DNA of 8,619 nucleotides from Gammaproteobacteria bacterium (GCA_003228965.1 QIGP01000083.1:1-8619), one strand, 5' to 3'; shown: positions 1 to 6,357, counted from the first letter of the stretch. Notes: generated from the letters alone by a model not told the origin. Made by a program: numbers and translations.

Positions 1-1023
1 GGTAATAAGACGTGCGGCGCCTCGTGCGTACCGCGAGTCCGAAGGGTCTGGAAACACTCCACCGCGCGACTCCACCAAAAGGACTGGACGATTCTCGGGC
101 AACACGACACACCAGCGGCCATTTGGATCGGTTTGTGTTTGAACCAGCGCACTTCCCTGCCGCTGCCCCACCGCGTCAATGGCGTAAAGCGATATCGCTG
201 CGCCGTTTACCGGCCCGAGCGTTACTATGCCACACACCTGCCCTGCGACAATCGCTGGCTGGTTCGGCGCCGTCACTTGTACGGTTACAGATCCGGTTGA
301 CACGTCGACGCCGTCGGTTACCGAGTACGTAACAACGTCTGCGCCAACAAAGCCCGGGTTAGGCACGTACACAAGACGGTCATCGTTCTTTAAATTTGGC
401 GTACCGTTATCATCGAGGTTCACGCGGCCGTTAGCGGCCGCCGAAAATCCAAACAGCGACAACTCCTGCGCATCTGCGTCGGTGTCATTTGCCAACACGT
501 CGATCACCACAGCATCAGGTGCCTGAGTAGCCGCGGAATCAGAATTAGCCACCGGTTTTTGATTCGCAGCAGCGGTTACTGCAGTGCCACCGGCCCCCAC
601 TACCAAAGTTACGTAACCGTTAGCTCGGCCACCACGACTATCGGTGATGGTGTAGGAAAAAATATCGGTGCCGACGTAACCTGCATTGGCTGTATAAATT
701 AATCGGTCATCGGCCGTAAACGACGGGGTCGAGTTGTTATCGACCGAAACCACACCATGAGAGGGTCGCCCGGTAAACAATATTGATAGACTGTCGCCGT
801 CACTATCCGAATCGTTTTCGAGAACGCTGACAGTGGCAGAATCACCGCCACCGCTAACAGAAGCAAAATCGTTAACCGCAATCGGCGCAAAATTTGGTCC
901 GACAGGCGTTGACGCAGGAGTATCCGGTTGGAGTGCAGGTGGCGTTGAGCTGCGATCGCTTCCGCCACCGCAAGCGGTCAGAATGCCTAACGCCAGAATC
1001 GACAACCCGATACGAAAAGTCAT
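1..1023 (-). CDS. Lipoprotein with two cadherin-like/Big repeats and a carboxypeptidase-regulatory-like domain (3' end outside window)
   Basis: The frame is open for 341 codons from ATG at 1023 to the left edge with no stop, so the C-terminus is missing. Residues 1-18 form a lipoprotein signal with lipobox LTAC and Cys18 as the predicted lipidated residue, followed by a Gly/Ser/Pro/Thr-rich tether to about residue 43. Two homologous repeats follow, about 44-144 and 154-252. Each begins with P-x-A-N-x-D, carries an Asp-rich turn (DSDSDGD at 71-77, NDTDADA at 199-205), and ends with a G-[YF]-V-G-x-D ... Y-[ST]-[IV]-TD signature, as in bacterial cadherin-like/Big tandem repeats. From about 260, the stretch starting GQVCG and containing DPNGRWCV looks like a carboxypeptidase-regulatory/prealbumin-like fold; Cys264 and Cys305 could form a disulfide. 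GGGA lies 10 nt before the ATG. It has its own CRP-type promoter beyond the upstream gene's terminator. Function is unknown; an adhesin or ligand-binding surface lipoprotein is inference. Confidence 0.85.
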   Translation of the reverse strand, partial: MTFRIGLSILALGILTACGGGSDRSSTPPALQPDTPASTPVGPNFAPIAVNDFASVSGGGDSATVSVLENDSDSDGDSLSILFTGRPSHGVVSVDNNSTPSFTADDRLIYTANAGYVGTDIFSYTITDSRGGRANGYVTLVVGAGGTAVTAAANQKPVANSDSAATQAPDAVVIDVLANDTDADAQELSLFGFSAAANGRVNLDDNGTPNLKNDDRLVYVPNPGFVGADVVTYSVTDGVDVSTGSVTVQVTAPNQPAIVAGQVCGIVTLGPVNGAAISLYAIDAVGQRQGSALVQTQTDPNGRWCVVLPENRPVLLVESRGGVFPDPSDSRYARGAARLIT

Positions 1024-1128
1024 ATCAGACAGATCCCGCTGCAGAAACAGACGTAGCTTTGATCACTTTATTGACAGCACACATATAAACGCCAGACACT
1101 CCGGGCAGGGTCGATTCGGTTACTACAT

Positions 1129-1171
1129 AGTCTAAGGATTTGTTCTTACTTAACCTGTGCGACTGATCACA
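1129..1171 (-). promoter_or_regulatory. Putative CRP/Vfr-dependent promoter of the lipoprotein gene
   Basis: Read on the minus strand, 1171-1156 is TGTGATCAGTCGCACA, matching 9 of 10 positions of TGTGA-N6-TCACA. A -10-like TAGACT (4/6) lies at 1134-1129, exactly 21 nt beyond the operator. The implied start near 1122 puts the operator centre at -41.5, the class II activator position. No good -35 hexamer is visible, as expected for an activator-dependent promoter. The leader would be about 98 nt. It is the weakest of the three sites in this window, but its geometry is the same. Confidence 0.55.
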
Positions 1172-1226
1172 ATCTGGGCTATTCGCCTAAGAATCTTGTC
1201 GTATTCCTCCTTTGGTACAAAACGCA

Positions 1227-1250
1227 AAAAGCCCGCCGAGGCGGGCTTTT
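1227..1250 (-). terminator. Rho-independent terminator of the FecR-domain gene
   Basis: A perfect 10-bp inverted repeat (AAAAGCCCGC / GCGGGCTTTT) encloses a 4-nt loop. On the minus strand the GC-rich stem is followed by a T run (TTTTT, then GCGTTTT). It begins 19 nt after the TAG stop of the FecR-domain gene. It separates that transcript from the lipoprotein gene downstream. Confidence 0.93.
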
Positions 1251-1269
1251 CACAACAAATTGTTACGAC

Positions 1270-2778
1270 CTAATCGCCGCGCTGAAAAGCCGCCGATCCA
1301 TCAACCTCAGTATCGCCCTGCTCAAGACTAAACGTTATACCAGCGCCAGTGACTTCGCCCGCATTGTTGCCGCTGAAGAACCCGCCCAAGTCGCCGGATC
1401 CTTGGGCCACTCCCGCATCAGACGTGATGTCTACTGTGTCAAACCCGCCCGCGAAGGTGGCATCTGCGGTGTTGATATTTACGTCGGTCGCACTGGCGTT
1501 CCACACCTCGTTGGTTTCCTGGAACGAAAGGCTCACGTCAGCGTCAACGGTTTGGGCCGTGAAATCTGCCGACAAGTCGGCTGAGCCCAGGGTACCCACA
1601 TTTCCGCGGTTGTCCGTCGGGTCTGTATTGCCTATCAGGTCAAAACTTGCTGTACCTGTTGTTGGCAAAACCGGCGTAACGCCACCTTCAGCTGCAGCTA
1701 CGTAGTGCACGCTGCCGTCTACCGGCGTTGTGGTTGTGCCCGCCGTCGTGATCACAGCAACATTGCCTTGCGACCAGCGACCCCAGCTTAAATTAGTGGC
1801 GCCATCGCGGTCGCTATCGCGACCTACGTTGACCGGCTGTGCATCTGTCAGGCGAACATCGGTATCGCCATCGCTGAAACCTGTCAGACCATCTGAAGCA
1901 TCCCGTAACGGGGCTCCGGTAGCATTTACACCGCTGTCTTGTGTACCGCCATATCGACTAAACGCTACGGCACCAGTACCTGTCGCGTCGACTTCTTCAC
2001 CAGACACCAAATCATTTACGTTGCCTGAACTATCTGTAGATGTTACGCCAACTTCGGCTGTAACTACGACAGGTGCTGCTTCGTCTGGAGCGCCTGAGCT
2101 AACAGCTGCTGTGGTTCGAGCCGACAACAACCCGGCTGCTGCTTCGCTCTTGCTCGGTGTCGAGCCTGCATTTTTGGCAAAACCATACTCGCCTGCATCA
2201 AGGTCAATGCTGCCGCTCGCGGTTTGCATAACAACACCACCGCTATTAACACCGACATATAGACCGTTGCTAACCGCCGTTCCTAATATCCGGCTGTAAG
2301 CGCCACAATCGCTCGCGCAAAAAACAGCGTCGTAGTCCGTGCCGCGAATACCAATGGTGGCCACAGGCGTGGTTACACGATAGTTGGCTTTGTTGTCCTT
2401 ACCGATGGCACCGGTTATTGAGCGAAAACCACCTTTAATAAGCACAAAGAAACTGCGAGGAGGTTCGGACATGGCAATGTCTTTCTCGGCGGGCATCTGA
2501 AATTCTTCGATGACAAATTCTGTTCCCGGGCGCAAAGCGAGTAGTCCGCCGTCGGCCATTTGCAGTTGCGTACGTCCGTTAGATGTAGTGATTACTGTGT
2601 CGCCTTGTGCGACAACTCCGCCCTGCTTGAGTGCTCGTCTGTCTCCGTCAGCGGAGGCTACATAGACTTTTCCGTATACAAAAATGGCTTTACCTGCATC
2701 AGCAAACGCCGATGTCGAAAAAAGCAACGACGCGGTTGCCATCGACGTTAGTGCTAATTTAACAATATTCTTATTCAT
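1270..2778 (-). CDS. Secreted FecR-domain protein with C-terminal TbpB-like beta-barrel; candidate type 11 secretion cargo
   Basis: This 502-aa protein has a Sec signal peptide, residues 1-26, with likely cleavage SAFA|DA and no lipobox. Residues about 57-150 form a FecR domain (PF04773-like), with GDTVITTSNGRTQLQMADGG, LRPGTEF and TTPVATIGIRGTDYD as diagnostic stretches; a CASDC pair (Cys154, Cys158) follows. Residues about 205-330 are a low-complexity Ala/Ser/Thr/Asp linker with an EF-hand-like DSDRDG at 321-326. From the WGRW at 332 to the end the pattern resembles TbpB-like barrels: TGTASFDLIG at 374-383, SADLSADF at 399-406, then GGFFSGNNAGEVTGAG at 465-480 and a final GSAAF. It lacks the transmembrane and cytoplasmic parts of the anti-sigma regulator FecR, so it is not expected to signal that way. 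AGGT lies 8 nt before the ATG. The TPR-barrel gene 128 nt upstream may export it. Domain calls are by eye; secretion by the neighbour is inference. Confidence 0.85.
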   Translation of the reverse strand: MNKNIVKLALTSMATASLLFSTSAFADAGKAIFVYGKVYVASADGDRRALKQGGVVAQGDTVITTSNGRTQLQMADGGLLALRPGTEFVIEEFQMPAEKDIAMSEPPRSFFVLIKGGFRSITGAIGKDNKANYRVTTPVATIGIRGTDYDAVFCASDCGAYSRILGTAVSNGLYVGVNSGGVVMQTASGSIDLDAGEYGFAKNAGSTPSKSEAAAGLLSARTTAAVSSGAPDEAAPVVVTAEVGVTSTDSSGNVNDLVSGEEVDATGTGAVAFSRYGGTQDSGVNATGAPLRDASDGLTGFSDGDTDVRLTDAQPVNVGRDSDRDGATNLSWGRWSQGNVAVITTAGTTTTPVDGSVHYVAAAEGGVTPVLPTTGTASFDLIGNTDPTDNRGNVGTLGSADLSADFTAQTVDADVSLSFQETNEVWNASATDVNINTADATFAGGFDTVDITSDAGVAQGSGDLGGFFSGNNAGEVTGAGITFSLEQGDTEVDGSAAFQRGD

Positions 2779-2829
2779 TTACTTTACCTGATCCTGACGC
2801 GAGGTGATAAGCCAATTTGACTCCGGACC

Positions 2830-2872
2830 ATACTAGTTGAAAACACTGGAAATCGCTGTGATCGTTCTCACA
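2830..2872 (-). promoter_or_regulatory. Putative CRP/Vfr-dependent promoter of the FecR-domain gene
   Basis: Plus-strand 2857-2872 reads TGTGATCGTTCTCACA, a perfect TGTGA-N6-TCACA operator extended by one base pair on each side (C and G). On the minus strand a -10-like TAGTAT (4/6) lies at 2835-2830, 21 nt beyond the operator, so the predicted start near 2823 puts the operator centre at -41.5 (class II). The -35 region (CAGCGA) is poor, consistent with activator dependence. The leader would be about 45 nt. The site lies wholly in the 128-nt gap after the TPR-barrel stop codon, so this gene can be transcribed independently of its neighbour. Confidence 0.72.
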
Positions 2873-2906
2873 GGTAAACGTTCCTAACTGTGAACAGCGT
2901 CTGGTT

Positions 2907-4229
2907 TTACTGAAATTTGTAACGTAAACGTAGCAAAGCCTCGAATCGTTCGTATTCGAATATGTCAACAAACGTATCGTTGCGGGTGTACGCCAAAGAG
3001 TGCGTTAAAACCCAGCGTGGGCGAAATTTCCAATCTACCGAACCCGTCAGCCGATAGCGATCGTCTTCGCGTTTGTCGCTGTAGAGTTGTTCGAAAAACA
3101 CCTCTTTAAACTGACTGTTTTGATAGTTGAGATTGATCGCGGCCCGAATGGCTGGATTAAACTTCCAGCTAAAAGAAGAGCCTGCGTAAATGAAGTCGCG
3201 CGCGTAGCGCGAAGACGAGAGTCGAGGCTCATCGGTACCGGCTCCAGCTCGAAGCAGCAATTGCCCCTGGCCGTTTTCGCCGACGCTATAGACGCCAAGT
3301 AATCCCGCCTTGTATCGGTCTACATCTTTGACTTCAAGATTGTCGCCAAAATCAATTCGACCCGCTTCTGCGGTTACACCTATCCGCCATTGTGGTGCAA
3401 TTTTTCGCAGCCAAGTCCCGGACAATGCAATGCCTTCGCTATTGCGAGAGCCGTCAATATCAAATTGGTAGCCTGTTAGTGTGAGCTGTTGGTAGTCCGT
3501 CTCGCTTACACGGACCAAACGCGTCTCCAAAGACAGAGCGTCAGAATCCACAAACGATGCCTGAGCGTTTTCGCGTTTGCGGTATTGCAAACGTCCTGAC
3601 AGTTTCATGCCCCGCGAGAGCTGGTAGCCCACACCGCCCGCAACGCTAAAATCCAGAAAATCGCTATCTTGCTCCTGACTGGTTGCATCTAGTGCAAAGC
3701 CAAGAAACTCGTCAACTACAGTTGCGCTGTTGACGTTGCTGTCGTAGCCAGCGGCGGTGGATGCTTCCAAATAACGTGACCAACGCGACGTGTTGGCACG
3801 CTGGTTGATAATGTTCTTTAAATTAGAAATTTGGTTAAGTGCTCGTTCTGGTGGCCGGCTGTCGCCCAACGTATCAAGCTGTTCCAGGGCCTCGGAATAT
3901 TTCTTTCTAGCCACCAAAACGCGCGCGTAATCCAGTCGGGCTCCGTGAAATCCGGGCGACATCGTGAGTAGCCGCTCAAAGACGAATTCTGCCTGACCAT
4001 GGTCACCGCTATCCATCAGCGCCAACGCCAGTACATAGTCAAATTTGGCCTTTCCCGCGTACTCTTGAGCAGCCGGCTGGAGCAACTCTAGTGCGGCCGC
4101 AGGTTGGCCTTCCTGAATCAAAAGTTCGGCCGCTTGCGTTACCGTGGTAACGTCGGCACGGGCTAAACCGCACAGGCTCGCCACCAGGACAAGCCCGACT
4201 AGCCGTATAATTGAAAAAATAGAGTTCAC
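2907..4229 (-). CDS. TPR plus outer-membrane beta-barrel protein, Slam/DUF560-like (type 11 secretion exporter candidate)
   Basis: This 440-aa protein starts at GTG, supported by AAGGAA 9 nt upstream and by a signal peptide right at the start (1-25, likely cleavage ARA|DV). Cys20 is not in a lipobox because it is preceded by SL. Residues about 30-145 form TPR-like helical hairpins (for example AAELLIQEGQPAAALELLQP and ARVLVARKKYSEALEQLDTL). From about 150 to 440 the sequence becomes alternating amphipathic beta strands: SRYLEASTAAGYDSNVNSAT opens the barrel, and RYRLTGSVDWKFRPRW, THSLAYTRND and a terminal strand ending YKFQ close it. A periplasmic TPR domain followed by a barrel with a GYDSNVN start is the layout of Slam/DUF560 proteins, which move TbpB-barrel-bearing proteins across the outer membrane. 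The next gene encodes such a candidate cargo. The protein could instead be another TPR-linked porin-like protein; the Slam assignment is moderately secure. Confidence 0.85.
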   Translation of the reverse strand: MNSIFSIIRLVGLVLVASLCGLARADVTTVTQAAELLIQEGQPAAALELLQPAAQEYAGKAKFDYVLALALMDSGDHGQAEFVFERLLTMSPGFHGARLDYARVLVARKKYSEALEQLDTLGDSRPPERALNQISNLKNIINQRANTSRWSRYLEASTAAGYDSNVNSATVVDEFLGFALDATSQEQDSDFLDFSVAGGVGYQLSRGMKLSGRLQYRKRENAQASFVDSDALSLETRLVRVSETDYQQLTLTGYQFDIDGSRNSEGIALSGTWLRKIAPQWRIGVTAEAGRIDFGDNLEVKDVDRYKAGLLGVYSVGENGQGQLLLRAGAGTDEPRLSSSRYARDFIYAGSSFSWKFNPAIRAAINLNYQNSQFKEVFFEQLYSDKREDDRYRLTGSVDWKFRPRWVLTHSLAYTRNDTFVDIFEYERFEALLRLRYKFQ

Positions 4230-4238
4230 GTAGAAAAT

Positions 4239-4244
4239 TTCCTT
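4239..4244 (-). promoter_or_regulatory. Ribosome binding site fixing the GTG start of the TPR-barrel gene
   Basis: AAGGAA on the minus strand lies 9 nt upstream of the GTG at 4229-4227. No in-frame ATG lies near it, and the signal peptide begins directly at this GTG. Confidence 0.7.
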
Positions 4245-4335
4245 GATGTTTCAACTCAACGGACATCTGTCACCATCAAACGTCAGTCTATGTTGCTGGA
4301 TTTAACAGCGCCAACCGCGAGTTTAAGCATTTATC

Positions 4336-4354
4336 TTACTAATTTAATTAGTAA
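4336..4354. repeat. Perfect 19-bp AT-rich palindrome, candidate operator
   Basis: TTACTAATT-T-AATTAGTAA is a 9+9 bp perfect inverted repeat around one central base. It lies between the predicted transcription start (about 4368) and the start codon of the TPR-barrel gene, so it would be in the leader, about 14-32 nt into the transcript. Its size and symmetry suit a dimeric repressor. It is too AT-rich to be a strong RNA hairpin and no T run follows it. The cognate protein is unknown. Confidence 0.5.
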
Positions 4355-4374
4355 TTACTGATTTTCTAATGGGG

Positions 4375-4416
4375 ATCATACAGATACAAGCGCCATTGGA
4401 TGTGATCCGACTCACA
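4375..4416 (-). promoter_or_regulatory. Putative CRP/Vfr-dependent promoter of the TPR-barrel gene
   Basis: Plus-strand 4401-4416 reads TGTGATCCGACTCACA, a second perfect TGTGA-N6-TCACA. On the minus strand TATGAT (5/6 match to TATAAT) lies at 4380-4375, 20 nt beyond the operator, so the predicted start near 4368 puts the operator centre near -40.5, within 1 nt of class II geometry. The -35 region (ACATCC) is poor. The leader would be about 138 nt and contains the 19-bp palindrome. The site lies in a divergent region and may also affect nudJ. Confidence 0.72.
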
Positions 4417-4454
4417 GTATTCTGGTCAAATGGCGTAAACTAGCGTTAAAATAC

Positions 4455-4461
4455 AAGGGTG
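4455..4461 (+). promoter_or_regulatory. Ribosome binding site deciding the nudJ start
   Basis: AAGGGTG lies just upstream of ATG 4465, with AAGG ending 6 nt before it. For the alternative in-frame GTG at 4459 the same purine run would abut the start codon, so ATG 4465 is preferred. The 5' flank 4417-4454 has only weak promoter-like hexamers (TAAACT at 4436-4441). Confidence 0.6.
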
Positions 4462-4464
4462 AAT

Positions 4465-4950
4465 ATGCAAAACACACCGGAAATCACGGTAGCGGCAATT
4501 GCTGAGCAAAACGGCCGCTTCCTGACCATAGAAGAGCGCATCAGAGGCAAGCTTGTACTCAATCAACCTGCGGGCCATCTGGAGAACCACGAGACGCTGG
4601 CCGAAGCCGCGTCGCGCGAATGTTTTGAAGAGTCCGGCTGGCAGTTTGAGCCGTCACACTTATGCGGCATTTATACCTGGCACCACCCTACGAAGAACGT
4701 CACCATAGTCCGTTTTGCCTTCTGCGGCCGCGCCCACTCCTTCGACCCAAACGCCAAACTCGACGACGGCATTGAGCGTTCTTTGTGGATGACTCCCGGC
4801 GAATTGTTCGAACGTGCGGATCGCTTGCGCAACCCCATGGTTGCACAGGCCATTCATGACTTTGCTCAGGACCGAAACTATCCTCTGGAAATGTTTACGC
4901 CCGTCGAGAGCCAGTTAATGGCCAATTTGGCTCAAAACGCGACGGTATAA
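4465..4950 (+). CDS. nudJ: Nudix hydrolase, NudJ-type phosphatase
   Basis: This cytoplasmic protein is 161 aa from ATG 4465, or 163 aa if GTG 4459 is used. Residues 37-59 fit the Nudix box G-x5-E-x7-R-E-U-x-E-E-x-G-U: G37, E43, R51, E52, E55, E56 and G58 are all present, with Trp59 at the last position. The glutamates bind the divalent metal needed to hydrolyse nucleoside di/triphosphates or related pyrophosphates. NudJ of E. coli (153 aa) acts on HMP pyrophosphate and nucleoside di- and triphosphates, and its gene lies immediately upstream of mnmA as here; that synteny supports the name. The N-terminal strand (ITVAAIAEQNGRFLTIEER) is typical of the family. Exact substrate is not readable from sequence. 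Confidence 0.92.
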   Translation: MQNTPEITVAAIAEQNGRFLTIEERIRGKLVLNQPAGHLENHETLAEAASRECFEESGWQFEPSHLCGIYTWHHPTKNVTIVRFAFCGRAHSFDPNAKLDDGIERSLWMTPGELFERADRLRNPMVAQAIHDFAQDRNYPLEMFTPVESQLMANLAQNATV

Positions 4951-5151
4951 AACTCTCACGCAAGACCCCTTACGTCTATCAGCCACCCGCCAGACTGCAA
5001 AACACACGGGTGCCGCAATTCTGGTAGCACCTGGCCTAAACCAGCCAGAATCTAAATCTACCCGACTCGGCGTAACACCTGACCGCTACCTACTGTCAGT
5101 TACGTCCTCGCGGTACACTGTGCGCCCCTTTTTGGAACTTGATTCTCACGC
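4951..5151. other. nudJ-mnmA intergenic region with an imperfect stem-loop
   Basis: This is a 201-nt non-coding gap. It contains a stem-loop at 5018-5051: ATTCTGG pairs with CCAGAAT, and an inner CTGG/CCAG pairs around CCTAAA with a six-base bulge (TAGCAC) on the left arm. No T run follows, so it is not a convincing intrinsic terminator. The weak mnmA promoter lies at the right end. I see no gene here. Confidence 0.4.
5093..5119 (+). promoter_or_regulatory. Weak predicted promoter of mnmA
   Basis: TACACT at 5114-5119 (4/6 match to TATAAT) is followed by GTGCGCCCCTTTTTGG, a GC-rich discriminator and pyrimidine tract very like that of acnA downstream. The best -35 candidate is CTGTCA at 5093-5098 (4/6), with a short 15-nt spacer. 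Transcription would start about 25 nt before the ATG. Confidence 0.42.
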
Positions 5152-6240
5152 ATGAGCAACTCCCGTGAAAAAGTGATTGTTGGTATGTCTGGCGGCGTGG
5201 ATTCGTCCGTGTCCGCTGCACTGCTGATAGAGCAAGGCTACGACGTGGAAGGCTTGTTCATGGTCAATTGGCAAGAAGATGAAGAAGCGTATTGCGCGGC
5301 CGCTGACGATCTGCAGGATGCTCGCGCTGTCTGTGATCACTTGGGCATAGCTCTTCATCAGGTCGATTTTTCAACCGAATATCGACAACAAGTCTTTGAC
5401 TACTTTCTTCAGGAATACCGTGCCGGCCGCACACCTAATCCCGACGTTTTGTGCAACCGGGAAATCAAGTTCGGCAAGTTTTTTGAGTACGCCCTCCGCC
5501 TTGGCGCCGACTTTATAGCGACAGGCCACTACGCAAGGGTTGACCGTTCGAACAATCAGGTGCGCTTGCTGAAAGGTCGTGACAACAACAAAGACCAGTC
5601 CTACTTTCTCCATCAATCCCCGACCACGGCGCTTGGTCGAACGCTCTTTCCTCTGGGCGAATTGCACAAAGACGACGTTCGCGTGCGCGCGCTGAAGCTC
5701 GGTTTACACAACCACCAACGCAAAGACAGCACCGGCATTTGTTTCATTGGCGAGCGCCCTTTCAAAGAGTTTCTGTCACGCTACATTCCCGCACAGCCAG
5801 GTAACATCGTAACCGACGACGGTAAGGTGGCGGGCCTTCATGACGGACTGATGTTCCACACGCTCGGTCAGCGCCAAGGCCTCAAGATTGGCGGCCTCAA
5901 GGACTATCCCGACGGTGCCTGGTATGTCGTAGACAAACAGCTGGACAGCAACGAACTGATTATCGGTCAGGGAGCGCAGCATCCACTGCTTTTTAGCCAA
6001 AAACTCGTCACAGGCGCTATCAGTTGGGTCCACGAACCAGCTCACGGAGACCTTCAGGCCAAAATCCGCTATCGCCAGCCGGACCAGCTCTGCACGGTGA
6101 CACTCCAGGGTGAAGCGGCCTCTGTAGAGTTTAATCAGCCCCAACGTGCCGTGGCTCCCGGCCAATTCATCGTATTCTACAACGGTGACGAGTGCCTTGG
6201 CGGCGCCGTTATCGAGGAACATACCCGCATATCGGTCTAA
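5152..6240 (+). CDS. mnmA: tRNA-specific 2-thiouridylase MnmA
   Basis: MnmA adenylates and thiolates U34 of tRNA-Lys, -Glu and -Gln in the cytoplasm, taking sulfur from the TusE relay or IscS; s2U34 is part of the mnm5s2U wobble base. The 362-aa length is close to E. coli MnmA (368). The PP-loop SGGVDSS is at 13-19 (ATP pyrophosphatase motif). The catalytic cysteine is Cys101 in [12 protein letters not shown], and the partner cysteine that receives the persulfide is Cys197 in [19 protein letters not shown] lies at 124-129, and the C-terminal third, with [13 protein letters not shown] then AVAPGQ, is the usual barrel region of the family. All catalytic residues are intact. A recognisable Shine-Dalgarno is weak (GGAA about 14 nt before the ATG), but the start fits the family. 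Confidence 0.97.
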   Translation: MSNSREKVIVGMSGGVDSSVSAALLIEQGYDVEGLFMVNWQEDEEAYCAAADDLQDARAVCDHLGIALHQVDFSTEYRQQVFDYFLQEYRAGRTPNPDVLCNREIKFGKFFEYALRLGADFIATGHYARVDRSNNQVRLLKGRDNNKDQSYFLHQSPTTALGRTLFPLGELHKDDVRVRALKLGLHNHQRKDSTGICFIGERPFKEFLSRYIPAQPGNIVTDDGKVAGLHDGLMFHTLGQRQGLKIGGLKDYPDGAWYVVDKQLDSNELIIGQGAQHPLLFSQKLVTGAISWVHEPAHGDLQAKIRYRQPDQLCTVTLQGEAASVEFNQPQRAVAPGQFIVFYNGDECLGGAVIEEHTRISV

Positions 6241-6247
6241 ACCCGCG

Positions 6248-6276
6248 GTGACCAGCGCCCTACAATCCTTTATAAT
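6248..6276 (+). promoter_or_regulatory. Predicted sigma-70 promoter of acnA
   Basis: A perfect TATAAT at 6271-6276 is preceded by GTGACC (4/6 match to TTGACA) at 6248-6253, with an optimal 17-nt spacer. It begins 8 nt after the mnmA stop. The implied start near 6283 leaves a leader of about 75 nt. The discriminator GTGCCCC is GC-rich. Confidence 0.78.
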
Positions 6277-6357
6277 GTGCCCCTTTTTGACCTCACGGGA
6301 ATGGCCTTGCCAATCTTGGTGATGTGACCGCACAGACTACTCTTGGTGGATACTAAT

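Noticed and set aside
12..526. Plus-strand open frames of 106 and 99 codons
   Set aside because: They are shadows of the minus-strand lipoprotein gene, whose lipobox and paired repeats clearly identify the real frame.
1071..1076. Perfect TTGACA -35-like hexamer on the plus strand
   Set aside because: No -10 lies at 16-18 nt (AGACAC is at 17) and there is no plus-strand gene downstream.
1273..1281. C-terminal RGD tripeptide of the FecR-domain protein as a cell-adhesion motif
   Set aside because: A three-residue match at a free C-terminus is common by chance and nothing else supports integrin binding.
1730..2299. 189-codon open frame on the plus strand
   Set aside because: It lies entirely antisense to the FecR-domain gene, has no family signature, and its composition is explained by the opposite-strand codons.
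1270..2778. FecR-domain protein as a FecR-type anti-sigma factor/iron-signalling regulator
   Set aside because: It has a cleavable signal peptide, no cytoplasmic N-terminal domain, no later transmembrane segment, and no ECF sigma gene beside it.
4168..4173. Cys20 of the TPR-barrel protein as a lipoprotein cysteine
   Set aside because: The preceding residues are A-S-L, with Leu at -1, which does not fit a lipobox, and a good signal peptidase I site (ARA|DV) follows.
5332..5347. TGTGATCAC inside mnmA as another CRP-type site
   Set aside because: The second half-site at N6 spacing is GGGCA, a poor match to TCACA, and it lies inside a coding region.
5776..6333. 185-codon open frame on the minus strand across the end of mnmA
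   Set aside because: It is antisense to the well-conserved mnmA 3' part, with no recognisable domain and no ribosome binding site I can support.
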